Source: an uncultured Saprospiraceae bacterium (GTDB lineage: Bacteria; Bacteroidota; Bacteroidia; Chitinophagales; Saprospiraceae). Taken from it: DNA of 64,000 nucleotides. The notes beneath the pieces are model-generated. The model was not told the origin of the DNA. It saw nothing but the letters and a program-made list of their open reading frames with translations, and made no database searches. Below are positions 17,607 through 26,957 of this stretch, in pieces. A program made the translations under genes and the position numbers. The DNA is taken from NCBI GenBank assembly GCA_937941095.1, contig CALDYJ010000085.1, positions 1-64,000 of the forward strand. Direction: 5' to 3'. Position 1 is the stretch's first letter. Each line of letters opens with the position of its first letter.

Positions 17607-18605
17607 TTATTTGCCTATTGCTACAAGATTCAAACTAGATTCTATAAAATTATTCAAGGCATTTTCAACCGATTTTAGGTCTTTAGATTGGCATTCTGAT
17701 GCTATGACATGTGCTCCAACATCAGAAAAGGCTTTACTTACTTTATGATCTGAAGGGATCATATTAAAATATTTCTTAATAGAAGGTGTCGAAATAACTT
17801 GATCCTGCTCTTGTTCATTTTTATAATAATAGCCGATAAATACTGGGTCTTTAATTTTCTTAAAATAGGATGACTTAATGCATTGCCTAATTAAGTCCTG
17901 TACGACGAAGATACCTTCTAATCTATATTCCATGGTCCAATAAGGATGACAAACTTTTGGTAAACCTAATTTTCTATACATGCTACCATTTATCTTTTTG
18001 GCAATTTGTTTTCCCCATGGTCCTAAAATCATTTTTGCTCGTTCATCGGCTAAGGCAAAATTTGGAGAAAGCATAATCAATGCATCCACCATGTCATCAT
18101 TTTCAGCGGCTAAAGGAACACTCAAGGTAGAGCCGGTTGAGCAAGACATTAGGATTACTTTTTCACCAATCTTTTTTCCAATCGCAATGGCCTCTTTGGC
18201 GGAAGCCATCAAATCTTGAGGACTAAGAGATTTAAAAACTTCTTTATCACTTATCCCATGTTCTGCTAATCTGGCTAAAAACATATTGCAGCCATACCTT
18301 TTAGCTATATTGAGGTGCACAGGATTACTTTCCATACAAGAAGCCGAAAAGCCATGCAAATAAACAATAGCATAAGGTGTTTTGCGGATACTATCTGCCC
18401 AAACTATTCTCGCTTCATTTTCAGGTTTTAGATTTTCAATATTAGCTTCGCGCTTTTCTAAAAAAGCATCTAAGTCCTCTAGTTCCACATTAATGTTATC
18501 TATTTTGGGATTTATTTTTTGGTACTTAATCCGTGGCCCTAGAAAAAAGGCAAGCGTGACCAACAAGAGCAATCCTAGAATAAAAAACAGACTTTTTTTA
18601 ATCAC
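17607..18605 (-). CDS. Alpha/beta hydrolase, membrane-anchored or exported
   Basis: 332 aa with an N-terminal hydrophobic helix (residues 5-22) lacking a clear cleavage site. The hydrolase core has the oxyanion HG in YLHGFSAS (84-85), a nucleophile elbow SCSTG around S156 (the usual first Gly is Ser154), and a late His in GAHVIAS. Such enzymes hydrolyse esters or related bonds; the substrate is unknown. It lies between an aldo/keto reductase and a GH3 glucosidase on one likely transcript, so it may deacylate a glycoside taken up by this pathway. That is inference. Confidence 0.75.
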   Translation of the reverse strand: MIKKSLFFILGLLLLVTLAFFLGPRIKYQKINPKIDNINVELEDLDAFLEKREANIENLKPENEARIVWADSIRKTPYAIVYLHGFSASCMESNPVHLNIAKRYGCNMFLARLAEHGISDKEVFKSLSPQDLMASAKEAIAIGKKIGEKVILMSCSTGSTLSVPLAAENDDMVDALIMLSPNFALADERAKMILGPWGKQIAKKINGSMYRKLGLPKVCHPYWTMEYRLEGIFVVQDLIRQCIKSSYFKKIKDPVFIGYYYKNEQEQDQVISTPSIKKYFNMIPSDHKVSKAFSDVGAHVIASECQSKDLKSVENALNNFIESSLNLVAIGK

Positions 18606-18620
18606 TTTTTATTTTTTTGA

Positions 18621-18635
18621 ACCTATATTATAGGT
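18621..18635. promoter_or_regulatory. 15-bp perfect palindrome in AKR/hydrolase intergenic gap
   Basis: ACCTATATTATAGGT is a perfect inverted repeat (7+1+7) in the 31-bp gap between the aldo/keto reductase stop and the hydrolase start. With a one-base centre it cannot form an RNA hairpin, so a protein-binding site is more likely than a terminator. Function is unproven. Confidence 0.35.
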
Positions 18636-18636
18636 A

Positions 18637-19509
18637 TTATGCTACTTCTTTTCCAGTAGCTGCCTGCCAGATCCGATACCAATCTTGTCTTTCCAATTTA
18701 ATGTTTAATGACCGGACTGCTTTTTCTACTCGCGCTATTTTCGTAGTCCCTAATACAGGATACATTTTGGAAGGATGCTTCAATAACCATGCATAAATTA
18801 ATTGATCTGCATCAGCATTATATTTATTCGAAAGAACATTTAACACGGCCATTATTCTTTCAGCGAATGCGTTGTTCTTTTCAAAGATTTTTCCGCCACC
18901 TAATGGCGACCAAGCCATGGGTCTGATGCCATTTTCAAGGCACTGATCTAAAGTCCCATCAAGGAAGGGGGCTAGATGTAATGGATGTGCTTCTACTTGA
19001 TTGGTAAATAATTTGATTCTGGTATTAAGCATTTGAAATTGGGAAAAAGAGAAATTTGAAACGCCAAACTCTAATACTTTTCCATCAAGCTTAAGTTGAT
19101 CGATGGTGATTCCTACTTCATCAGGGCTCATTAGAAAATCTGGTCTATGAATCAACAATAAGTCAATCCGATCTGTATTTAAAACCTTTAAAGAATTTTC
19201 AACGGATTGGACAATGTAATCTTTTGTAGTATTGTAATGCTTGAGCTTATTATTAGGTCTATTATTCGATAAGAGTGCAATACCACATTTAGTAATTAGT
19301 TGCATTTTATCTCTCAAGGCCGAATTCCCTTTTAAGATTTTTCCGAAAGCAGCTTCAGTGGTATATTCACCATAGATATCAGCATGATCAAAACTACTTT
19401 GTCCTAAGGCAATGCATGACTCTATAAAGCCATGCAATTCTTTTTCTTCAAAGTCTGCACCCCATGTACCTAAGCGCATGCATCCAATAATAAGTGGGCT
19501 TAATTTCAT
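18637..19509 (-). CDS. Aldo/keto reductase
   Basis: 290 aa, YdhF-like subgroup. The catalytic tetrad is readable: D41 and Y46 in DHADIYG, K74 in ITKCG, H121 in LLIHRPD. Also GVSNFS after strand 6 and the NADPH-binding LGTTK near the C-terminus. It reduces an aldehyde or ketone with NADPH in the cytoplasm. It is first in a minus-strand operon (AKR, alpha/beta hydrolase, GH3) and diverges from an SsuD-like monooxygenase with only 60 bp between probable start codons, so the two are likely co-regulated. See the island finding. Confidence 0.9.
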   Translation of the reverse strand: MKLSPLIIGCMRLGTWGADFEEKELHGFIESCIALGQSSFDHADIYGEYTTEAAFGKILKGNSALRDKMQLITKCGIALLSNNRPNNKLKHYNTTKDYIVQSVENSLKVLNTDRIDLLLIHRPDFLMSPDEVGITIDQLKLDGKVLEFGVSNFSFSQFQMLNTRIKLFTNQVEAHPLHLAPFLDGTLDQCLENGIRPMAWSPLGGGKIFEKNNAFAERIMAVLNVLSNKYNADADQLIYAWLLKHPSKMYPVLGTTKIARVEKAVRSLNIKLERQDWYRIWQAATGKEVA

Positions 19510-19569
19510 ATGGTGAAAATAGAAAAAAATAGATTCTTGATTCCTTACCTTGTGTGTATAAATTTTTAT

Positions 19570-20721
19570 ATGCCGATAAATATTAAATCTAAGGACTTAG
19601 CTGCATCAGAGGTCTCCTGGTTTGCACCAATTTGCAATGGCGATACAGACTATTTAGGAAGCATGCCAGATCAATATAAAAGTACCTGGGAAAATGCATC
19701 TAGCATTTTGCGAAAAGCAGATGATCTTGGCTATCGAAACATATTATGCCCTTCTTCCTACCAAGTCGGTCAGGATACATGGTCTTTTATAGCTGCCTGT
19801 GCACCCTTGACGAAGCAGATCAATATGCTCGCAGCCATTAGGTGTGGCGAAGTACACCCTCCTATGTTAGCTAGGGCAATTGCGACTTTAGATCACATCT
19901 TAAAAGGCAGACTTACCATAAACATCATCTCATCAAACTTACCAGGAACAGACTTAAGTTCACAAGAGCGTTATGCAAGAAGTCGCGAAGTCATAGAGAT
20001 ACTTAAACAAGCTTGGACTCAAGATGAGATCAACTTTGAAGGAAATTACTATCAGCTAAAACTTCCAACAGCGCCAATTAAACCTTACCAACAAAATGGT
20101 GGACCACTACTTTATTTTGGTGGTTACTCACCTCCTGGTGTTGATCTATGTGCGGAACATTGTGATGTTTACCTCATGTGGCCTGAAACTGAAGAAAGAT
20201 TACAGGTGCTCATGCAAAACATGTCCAACAAAGCAGAGGATTATGGAAGGGCTGTTGATTTTGGATTGCGGGTCCATGTAATTGTTAGAGAAACTGAAAA
20301 GGAAGCTAAAAGCTGGGCAAAAAAAATAATGTCAAAGCTGGATGTAGAAACTGGAAAAGAGATCAGAGAAAGGGCCTTAGATGCTAAAAGTTACGGGGTG
20401 TCTCGCCAAGCTGAGATGCGAGCAAATGCAGACTTAAATGGTTTTGTAGAAAAAAACCTTTGGACAGGAATTGGTCGAGCTCGTTCAGGTTGTGGTGCCG
20501 CTTTGGTTGGAAGCCCGGATCAAATCATAGAAAAGATCAATCGCTACCATGACATGGGCATTCGTTCTTTTATTTTTAGCGGCTACCCTCATCTTCAGGA
20601 ATGCGAAATATTTGCAGAGCAGGTTCTTCCCAAATTAAAAACATGTTCATTACCCCAAGCATTAGGTCGTATCCCAATCGATGAACCTATGACTCCATTG
20701 GGTGCTGCTAAAAGGAGATAA
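19570..20721 (+). CDS. FMNH2-dependent alkanesulfonate monooxygenase (SsuD-like)
   Basis: 383 aa from the ATG at 19570 (MPINIKSKDL). An in-frame ATG at 19510 abuts the divergent AKR start and leaves no promoter room, so it is not chosen. It is a bacterial-luciferase-like LLM flavoprotein. Residues used by E. coli SsuD are retained: the Arg and His of LRVHVIVRET, the Arg of NLWTGIGRARSG, and the Tyr of FSGYPHLQE. Such enzymes cleave C-S bonds of sulfonates using FMNH2 and O2, releasing sulfite and an aldehyde. No flavin reductase is seen nearby. The gene heads a plus-strand operon with a hydroxylase and a symporter. Confidence 0.85.
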   Translation: MPINIKSKDLAASEVSWFAPICNGDTDYLGSMPDQYKSTWENASSILRKADDLGYRNILCPSSYQVGQDTWSFIAACAPLTKQINMLAAIRCGEVHPPMLARAIATLDHILKGRLTINIISSNLPGTDLSSQERYARSREVIEILKQAWTQDEINFEGNYYQLKLPTAPIKPYQQNGGPLLYFGGYSPPGVDLCAEHCDVYLMWPETEERLQVLMQNMSNKAEDYGRAVDFGLRVHVIVRETEKEAKSWAKKIMSKLDVETGKEIRERALDAKSYGVSRQAEMRANADLNGFVEKNLWTGIGRARSGCGAALVGSPDQIIEKINRYHDMGIRSFIFSGYPHLQECEIFAEQVLPKLKTCSLPQALGRIPIDEPMTPLGAAKRR

Positions 20722-20783
20722 GTTTACTACAAAGGGCTTCATTTTCGATAAGAATTTTTATCTTAAGCATCAGTTTAATAGAT

Positions 20784-21995
20784 ATGTCTGTAGTAATATA
20801 TTCCATTCCTTTGTTTTTCACTCTAATGGCGATAGAGTTGGTATATGAAGCCCTTACCAAGAAAAAAACTTATCGACTAAATGATGCGATTACCAACATA
20901 AGTACAGGAACGCTTCAACAAGTTTCTGGGGCTTTTTTTTCTGTGGTAAAGGTTGGAATTTATGCTGCTGTTTATAAGTACTTCGCCCTTTTTGAGATAC
21001 CAAATGGCTGGTTTAGTTTTATTGCTCTTTTCATTCTATATGACCTTGCCTATTATTGGGAACATCGGATGGCTCATATTGTAAGTTTATTTTGGGGTGG
21101 GCATGTGGTGCATCATCAAAGCGAAGATTTTAACCTATCTGTAGCATTGCGCCAGACGTCCACCGGATTTATTTGGGGCTTTCCATTTTTTCTACCTTTA
21201 GCATTTATGGGTTTTGACCCTAAAGTTTTTCTGCTTGTAGGTGGATTAAATCTGATCTATCAATTTTGGATTCACACAGAACACATAAACAAAATGTGGG
21301 CTTGGTTTGAAGCTGTATTCAATACACCATCTCATCATAGAGTACATCATGGACGTGATCCAAAATACATTGACAAAAACTTTGCTGGTGTTTTTATTCT
21401 TTGGGACAAGATGTTTGGGACCTTTAAATCTGAAGAAGAGAGACCTAACTATGGCATCACCACTCCACTTAAAAGTTGGAATCCTGTTTACGCCAATTTC
21501 GCTCATTACTTCGATTTGGCTAAAACCTTGAGAAAAACCAAAAGTTTTTCGGACGGTCTCAAGGTCCTTTTTAAAAAACCAGGATGGCGCCCTTCTTATT
21601 TAGGAGGTTATCAAGCACCAACAAAGCCCAAAGAAGATTATAAAAAATACAATCGCATTTTAAGCAAAAATTTTAATGCTTATATCCTCTCACAATTTTT
21701 GATCTTATTATTAATTGTTCCGCCTTTTTTCTTTATCGCAAAGGAAATGGATTTTAGTTTAAAATTTATTTATGCCTTTTGGATTATCTGGACAACCATT
21801 TCATTTGGGTTGATTTTTGAAATGCACTCGAAGCATTATAAAATATTTGAACTACTACGTTTATTTTGTTTACCCTTAATTACTTGGGCACTATTTGTAC
21901 AAGGTATCGCAGCCATGCCTGTGCTGTATCTAATGATTATTTTATCCTTTCTTAGTATTTGTTTCTTTTTTTATTCCGTAAGAAAACTTGATTAA
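20784..21995 (+). CDS. Fatty acid hydroxylase/sterol desaturase family (AGMO-like)
   Basis: 403-aa integral membrane protein with the diiron histidine boxes of the family: HRMAH, HVVHH, a mid-membrane HTEH and HHRVHH. The arrangement and the C-terminal extra helices (about 290-400) resemble alkylglycerol monooxygenase-type members more than C4 sterol oxidases. These enzymes insert oxygen next to an alkyl or ether chain carbon of lipids. It lies 62 nt after the SsuD-like gene and 18 nt before a symporter gene, so coexpression is likely. The lipid substrate is unknown. Confidence 0.85.
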   Translation: MSVVIYSIPLFFTLMAIELVYEALTKKKTYRLNDAITNISTGTLQQVSGAFFSVVKVGIYAAVYKYFALFEIPNGWFSFIALFILYDLAYYWEHRMAHIVSLFWGGHVVHHQSEDFNLSVALRQTSTGFIWGFPFFLPLAFMGFDPKVFLLVGGLNLIYQFWIHTEHINKMWAWFEAVFNTPSHHRVHHGRDPKYIDKNFAGVFILWDKMFGTFKSEEERPNYGITTPLKSWNPVYANFAHYFDLAKTLRKTKSFSDGLKVLFKKPGWRPSYLGGYQAPTKPKEDYKKYNRILSKNFNAYILSQFLILLLIVPPFFFIAKEMDFSLKFIYAFWIIWTTISFGLIFEMHSKHYKIFELLRLFCLPLITWALFVQGIAAMPVLYLMIILSFLSICFFFYSVRKLD

Positions 21996-22013
21996 AACTC
22001 TATCTTAGTATCT

Positions 22014-23573
22014 ATGATACTCGATCTTGGAATTGTCATAATTTACTTTGCCATAATATTAATTGCTGCCCTTTCGGGGAAAAAATTGAAGAATCCTAGC
22101 AAAGAAGAGTACTTTTTAAGTTCCCGTAATCTTCGTTGGCCTTCTATTGCCATCTCAACCATTGCTACCAATGTACAAGGTTATCAATTTTTGGGCATGA
22201 TGGGTTCTGCCTACCTCTATGGATTAGCGCAAGCAAATTTTGAAATTAATGCTGTTCAAGGCATGTGGATGGCTGCCTTTATTTTTGTTCCACTTTACCT
22301 TAAAGATAAGGTCATCACCATCACACAATTTATACAAAAGCGCCTTGGTAAAACCGTTGGTTTATTTTATTCCATTGGGAGCATCATCTTATTTGCTACT
22401 ATTGGTTTGGGCGCTGCGCTATTTTGGGGAGCATATGCTGCAGACCTTGTATTTAATGACCTAATGTCTAGCATAACAGAAAATAGAATATTAAGAATTT
22501 CTATTTTAATCTTTGCATTAGGATGCATCTCTGCCTTATATACTTATGTCGGTGGTTTGAGTGCAGTGGTGAGAACTGACATCATCCAATTTATCATCTT
22601 GCTAAGCGGTGGAATAATTGTCCTCAGCATTTCCATCCAACACTTAGGTGGCTGGAGACAATTGTATGAAAAGACACCAGACCTTATGCATTTACATTTA
22701 CCAGCTGATCACCCAAAGCTTCCATGGATAGGAATGATAGGTTTATTGTTTTTAAACATCAACTATTGGTGTGCTAATCAAGCAGTGATGCAAAGATCAC
22801 TTGCTGCAAAAAGTTTAAAGGATGCGCAAGTAGGTTTATTGGTTGGAGGCTTGATGAAATATTTTATGGCAGCGGTGATTATTATTCCGGGCATTGCTTT
22901 AGCGGGGATCCTGGCAGATGTTGGAACACCTTTAACTGATCCAGATGCGGCTTACCCATATGTGATCAAAAACTTTCTTCCATTAGGTGCAAGAGGTTTG
23001 ATTTTGTGTGCTCTTTTTGCTTCCTTAATGAGTACTGTTGATTCTACTTTTAATTCCTTGGCTACACTTTGGTCTGTAGACATTTACAAAGCATACATCA
23101 AAAAGGATGCTACTGATGCCGAGATGGTCGCTGCAGGTAAAAAAACCATCCTTGTTACTTTCATCACGGGTGTTAGCATGGGCTTTGCTCTTTTATACTT
23201 CAAATTAGCCAATCCCCAAGATGCCTTTACGCATACTTTAAATGAGATGCGCTATTACTTCAATACAGGTTTTGTGGTATTAATTTGTGCAGCTGCCTTT
23301 TTGATTTTAAAAAACCAAAAGCACATTTTGTTTGGGTATTTGAGCACAGTTCCACTATATGCATTTTTCAAGTTAGGGTTTCCGGATATGAATTATCTAT
23401 TAAGGGCAGGAGTAGTCATCCTAATTGGGTTTTTAATCTTAGCCTTACCGGCAATGCTAAATGGCGGCTTAAGGGGCTCCAAAGAAATTTATAAATCTTC
23501 AAGTAAAAGGTTAACTTATTTTGGTCTTGGGATGATACTTTCTTTAGTGCTTTTACATGTTGTTTTTCATTGA
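22014..23573 (+). CDS. Sodium/solute symporter (SSS family)
   Basis: 519 aa with about 13-14 hydrophobic helices. Typical SSS features are the early EEYFLSSRNLRWPSIAISTIATNV region, the GALFWGAY helix, YTYVGGLSAVVRTDIIQ (the family's 'GGlkaViwTD' segment) and SLMSTVDSTFNSLATLWSVDIY. It imports a solute (sugar, carboxylate or similar) with sodium. As third gene after an SsuD-like monooxygenase and a lipid hydroxylase it probably takes up the substrate of that pathway. The 3' end overlaps the convergent MFS gene by 7 bp. Confidence 0.9.
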   Translation: MILDLGIVIIYFAIILIAALSGKKLKNPSKEEYFLSSRNLRWPSIAISTIATNVQGYQFLGMMGSAYLYGLAQANFEINAVQGMWMAAFIFVPLYLKDKVITITQFIQKRLGKTVGLFYSIGSIILFATIGLGAALFWGAYAADLVFNDLMSSITENRILRISILIFALGCISALYTYVGGLSAVVRTDIIQFIILLSGGIIVLSISIQHLGGWRQLYEKTPDLMHLHLPADHPKLPWIGMIGLLFLNINYWCANQAVMQRSLAAKSLKDAQVGLLVGGLMKYFMAAVIIIPGIALAGILADVGTPLTDPDAAYPYVIKNFLPLGARGLILCALFASLMSTVDSTFNSLATLWSVDIYKAYIKKDATDAEMVAAGKKTILVTFITGVSMGFALLYFKLANPQDAFTHTLNEMRYYFNTGFVVLICAAAFLILKNQKHILFGYLSTVPLYAFFKLGFPDMNYLLRAGVVILIGFLILALPAMLNGGLRGSKEIYKSSSKRLTYFGLGMILSLVLLHVVFH

Positions 23574-24733
23574 GGTTTATCTTTAAAAATCAAAACCAAT
23601 AAAACAGCTAAGCCTGCCAATAAGGCCAATACGACAAAACTACTTTTAAGGCCAGCTAAGTCCGAGACCATTCCTAAGACAACAGGACCAGACAAAAAAC
23701 CTACAAATCCTAAACCAGAAACAAAAGTAATCCCCAAGGAAGAGGATACAGATTTGTGATTACCTGCCAGTCTAAACAGTTCAGGAATCACGACGGAAAA
23801 ACCCATTCCTATCAAGGCAAAACCGAAAAAAGCTAAATACAATACTTGAAAGGTCGTAACCAATAAAACAAATCCAATACTAGCTATTCCAAGGCCATAC
23901 AAAATAGTATTGTCAGATCCCATTTTATTGCTAATGCCATCCCCAAAAAATCTTCCAATGGTCATGAACACAGAAAAAATCACAAAGCCTAAGCCTGCCA
24001 GTTGATCACTTTCCACCAAGCTTACTTCAAGTAAAAACAATTTACTCCAATGTTCGATGGCTCCTTCACTACCCATGACTATGAAAGCAATAATCGCAAT
24101 CCAAAATAGTGGTTTAAGCTTGTTGAAAACTAAGGCCGCTTTTTCTTTTTTTTCATGTTGTCCAAAAATAAAGTAGTAGTTTTTAATTAAAAGTAAGTTT
24201 GAAAAAAGCACAAAGGAAATTGCCCCTAACATATGAGTGATGGGACTTGAAACTGAGGCAATAATTAAGGAACCTATTCCTGCTCCTATGACTCCACCTA
24301 GACTAAAAAAACCATGAGCAGCAGACATAAATGTTTGTTGTTCATTTTTTTCAATCTCCGAAACCAAAGCATTCATAGCAATATCAGTCAAGCCTGACAT
24401 GGCTCCAACAAAAAACAAAAAGCAGCAAAGTTGTGTATAGCTTTGTGCATAAAATGGCAAGAGATAAGATAAAGCAAATAAAATTAAAGCGATAAAACTT
24501 ACTCTTCCTACTCCAAATTTTTTGAGAATTTTTGGAACAAATGGCAAAAGACAAATCACTCCTAGCGCAAAACAAAAAAGGGCTAAACCCAATTGAGCAT
24601 CATCCAGCTGCAGTTTAGATTTAATCTTTGGAATATAAAGTACCCAAGTACCAGTTATGATGTTTAGTGAGGCAAAGACCCAGCAAGCTCCGAATAATTT
24701 TTTGGACTTAAATATTTGAATTAATGAATTCAT
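23567..24733 (-). CDS. MFS transporter
   Basis: 388 aa, twelve predicted helices, of the fucose-permease/YbjJ-like MFS branch (GTWVLYIPKIKSKLQLDDAQLG near the N-terminus, LPFYAQSY, SDLAGLKSSFVVLALLAGLAVLL at the end). Probably a sugar or drug transporter; the substrate is not readable. Its start codon directly abuts the stop of the RluF gene upstream on the same strand, suggesting one transcript with rluF. Confidence 0.85.
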   Translation of the reverse strand: MNSLIQIFKSKKLFGACWVFASLNIITGTWVLYIPKIKSKLQLDDAQLGLALFCFALGVICLLPFVPKILKKFGVGRVSFIALILFALSYLLPFYAQSYTQLCCFLFFVGAMSGLTDIAMNALVSEIEKNEQQTFMSAAHGFFSLGGVIGAGIGSLIIASVSSPITHMLGAISFVLFSNLLLIKNYYFIFGQHEKKEKAALVFNKLKPLFWIAIIAFIVMGSEGAIEHWSKLFLLEVSLVESDQLAGLGFVIFSVFMTIGRFFGDGISNKMGSDNTILYGLGIASIGFVLLVTTFQVLYLAFFGFALIGMGFSVVIPELFRLAGNHKSVSSSLGITFVSGLGFVGFLSGPVVLGMVSDLAGLKSSFVVLALLAGLAVLLVLIFKDKPQ

Positions 24734-25471
24734 TTATTTTGATGAATCAGCTGTTAGTGTCTGCAGTTTTTTAATTTCTTCTGATGTCAGTTCTCTCCAC
24801 TCTCCTACGCGGAGGTCTCCAAGTTTGATGTGCATGATTCGTACCCTTTTCAATCGACTTACTCTATAACCTAAGAATTCACACATCCTTCTTATCTGTC
24901 TATTCAAGCCTTGATTCAGAATTATTTTAAAAGTATTTTCTCTGAGCCTTAGCACTTTGCATTTTTTAGTAACAGTACCTAAGATAGGAACACCTTTAGC
25001 CATAGATTTAATGAATTGATCAGTAATCGGTTTATTAACCATGACTACATATTCTTTTTCATGCTTATTCCCCACACGCAATATTTTATTGACAATGTCA
25101 CCATCATTTGTTAGGAAGATCAAACCTTGCGAAGCTTTATCCAATCTGCCGATCGGAAAAAGTCTTTCTTTCTGGTTCATAAAATCAATGATGTTATTGG
25201 GTTCTCTTTTATCAGTAGTGCAGACTATTCCAGCTGGTTTATTTAAAGCTATGTAAATGGACTTAGGTTTTTTTTTCAGCAGCTTTCCATCAATTCGAAC
25301 TTTATCACCGGCATATACTCTATTACCTTTTTGAGTTTCGAAGCCATTGATGGTAACTCGATTTTCTTCGATTAAGGTGTCAGCTTCTCTGCGGGAGCAA
25401 ATCCCAGTATTTGAGATGTACTTGTTCAGGCTGATAGAGTCGTCGTTATTTTTACTTTCCTTGTCTTTCAA
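24734..25471 (-). CDS. rluF: 23S rRNA pseudouridine synthase (RluF-like)
   Basis: 245 aa. An S4 domain at residues 14-60 (LNKYISNTGICSRREADTLIE) precedes the RsuA/RluF catalytic domain with the active-site Asp111 in PIGRLDKASQGL and GLNRQIRRMCEFLGY. It isomerises a uridine in 23S rRNA (RluF acts on U2604 in E. coli). The RluF assignment over RluB/E rests on the sequence LNKPAGIVCTTD and the short form. Twelve to fifteen nt separate it from the MOSC gene upstream. Confidence 0.9.
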   Translation of the reverse strand: MKDKESKNNDDSISLNKYISNTGICSRREADTLIEENRVTINGFETQKGNRVYAGDKVRIDGKLLKKKPKSIYIALNKPAGIVCTTDKREPNNIIDFMNQKERLFPIGRLDKASQGLIFLTNDGDIVNKILRVGNKHEKEYVVMVNKPITDQFIKSMAKGVPILGTVTKKCKVLRLRENTFKIILNQGLNRQIRRMCEFLGYRVSRLKRVRIMHIKLGDLRVGEWRELTSEEIKKLQTLTADSSK

Positions 25472-25485
25472 AATTAATGTGTAGG

Positions 25486-25944
25486 CTATTTATCCAACAT
25501 CGAAATGGAATCTCCTATTTTGATTTGTCCTTCTCGAATTACTTTGCAGCAAATTCCTCCATGCCCTCTCATGGTATTTAAGCCTCCAGCACCGAGGTTT
25601 TCTTCCATTCTAGAACAGGGATGACAAGGATCTGAAAATTCTAGCACCACCTCATCTCCTATTATGAACTGCTTGTCTTTAAATGCTAATAGATTTATTC
25701 CTGAGACAACTAAGTTGCGTCTTGTTAGAAAGGCAATTTCATTTTTATCCTTATTCATGACCTTGGCTACAAAATCAAGGTGTTCTTTTTGAATCAGGGT
25801 AACAGATCTTTTTTTTCGAACAGATTTAAAATGGTCTCCTTCTAATCCGAGTGCTATGCTCACTTTTGCTTGTTGTACTGCTTCGAGGGTTTTCTTTTTA
25901 GCTGGACGAAGGCCAATCCATTCTAACTTCCCTTTTTGAGGCAT
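25486..25944 (-). CDS. MOSC-domain protein
   Basis: 152 aa from the ATG at 25944 (MPQKGKLEWIGLRP). A longer frame would begin with TTG at 25974; the ATG start fits the usual beginning of the family. It contains GLEGDHF, RRNLVVSGINLLAF, and the Cys of DPCHPCSRMEE that may carry sulfur or bind molybdopterin. MOSC proteins are thought to handle molybdenum cofactor or act in sulfur carriage; the partner is unknown. It lies directly after msrB in a minus-strand run. Confidence 0.85.
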   Translation of the reverse strand: MPQKGKLEWIGLRPAKKKTLEAVQQAKVSIALGLEGDHFKSVRKKRSVTLIQKEHLDFVAKVMNKDKNEIAFLTRRNLVVSGINLLAFKDKQFIIGDEVVLEFSDPCHPCSRMEENLGAGGLNTMRGHGGICCKVIREGQIKIGDSISMLDK

Positions 25945-25974
25945 TGTATTTAGCGTCTTTTTTAGATTTGACAA

Positions 25975-26337
25975 TTAGTCTTCGGATTTAAAATCTAAAG
26001 AAATTGAATTTACACAGTGTCTTGTATTTTTTGGTGTAAATCTTTCTCCTTTAAATACGTGTCCAAGGTGTCCTTTACAGGCGGCGCAAACTATTTCAAT
26101 CCTACGTCCATCCGCATCTGGTACCTGTTCAACGGCTCCTTCTATTTCATCATCGAAGGATGGCCATCCGCATCCGGAATCAAATTTACTATCCGAATTA
26201 TACAGAGGAGTTTCGCATTGTTTGCAGACATAAACGCCATTTTCATAGTGTTTATTAAATTTTCCGGTAAAGGGACGTTCTGTTCCTTTCTTCAAAATCA
26301 CAAAAGCTTCTTCTGTATTTAATTCTTTCTTTTTCAT
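25975..26337 (-). CDS. msrB: Peptide-methionine (R)-S-oxide reductase MsrB
   Basis: 120 aa. Zinc-binding pairs C38/C41 and C84/C87, substrate pocket GCGWPSF (with C56), and the catalytic C108 in TRHCVNS (usual Tyr replaced by His). It reduces the R-epimer of methionine sulfoxide in proteins using thioredoxin. No signal peptide, so cytoplasmic. Its ATG overlaps the stop of frr by one base (TAATG-type junction on the minus strand), a sign of translational coupling in a frr-msrB-MOSC-rluF-MFS run. Confidence 0.95.
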   Translation of the reverse strand: MKKKELNTEEAFVILKKGTERPFTGKFNKHYENGVYVCKQCETPLYNSDSKFDSGCGWPSFDDEIEGAVEQVPDADGRRIEIVCAACKGHLGHVFKGERFTPKNTRHCVNSISLDFKSED

Positions 26338-26900
26338 TAAACCGTCATTATGTCTTTTTCTTTTGCTGCAATTAGTTTATCTACATTAGCAGCATAGCCT
26401 TTGACCATGTTTTGCACTTCTTCTTCTTTCATTTTTCCTGCATCTTCTGAGTAACCATTTTTGACAGCTTTTTTAATAAAGTCCATCATTTTCTGTCTGG
26501 CTTGTCTGAGGCTTACTTTTGAATCTTCACCACTAGATTTAGCTTGTTTTACCAATTGCTTTCTTCTCTCTTCAGTCATTGGTGGAATGGTAATTCTGAC
26601 AAATTCTCCATCATTCATTGGAGTAAGACCAATGTTAGCTTTAAAAATACTTTGCTCTATTGGGTCAAGCATATTTTTTTCCCAGGGTTGAATGGAAATT
26701 GTTTTAGAGTCTGGTGTGCTTAAATTAGCTACTTGTGAAATTAGCGTTGGCGTACCATAGTAGTCAACTTTTAATCCATCAAGGATAGATGCAGAGGCCT
26801 TACCAGCACGAATTTTAGTTAACTCTTTGTTTAAATGAGCTAATGTTTCATCCATATTGGCCTTTCCTAAATCCAAATAATCATCTACTTCTTGAGACAT
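26337..26900 (-). CDS. frr: Ribosome recycling factor
   Basis: 187 aa, normal length. It shows the family's [23 protein letters not shown], the [20 protein letters not shown] segment and a C-terminal KEKDIMTV. Frr with EF-G splits the post-termination ribosome. It leads a run of minus-strand genes (frr, msrB, MOSC, rluF, MFS). In many Bacteroidota pyrH precedes frr; here the upstream gene is a PIN-like protein. Confidence 0.97.
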   Translation of the reverse strand: MSQEVDDYLDLGKANMDETLAHLNKELTKIRAGKASASILDGLKVDYYGTPTLISQVANLSTPDSKTISIQPWEKNMLDPIEQSIFKANIGLTPMNDGEFVRITIPPMTEERRKQLVKQAKSSGEDSKVSLRQARQKMMDFIKKAVKNGYSEDAGKMKEEEVQNMVKGYAANVDKLIAAKEKDIMTV

Positions 26901-26957
26901 AATCCTATTTTTATGTTAATTGAAAATAAATTGCTCATGGCATTAAGCCAAGCGCGA

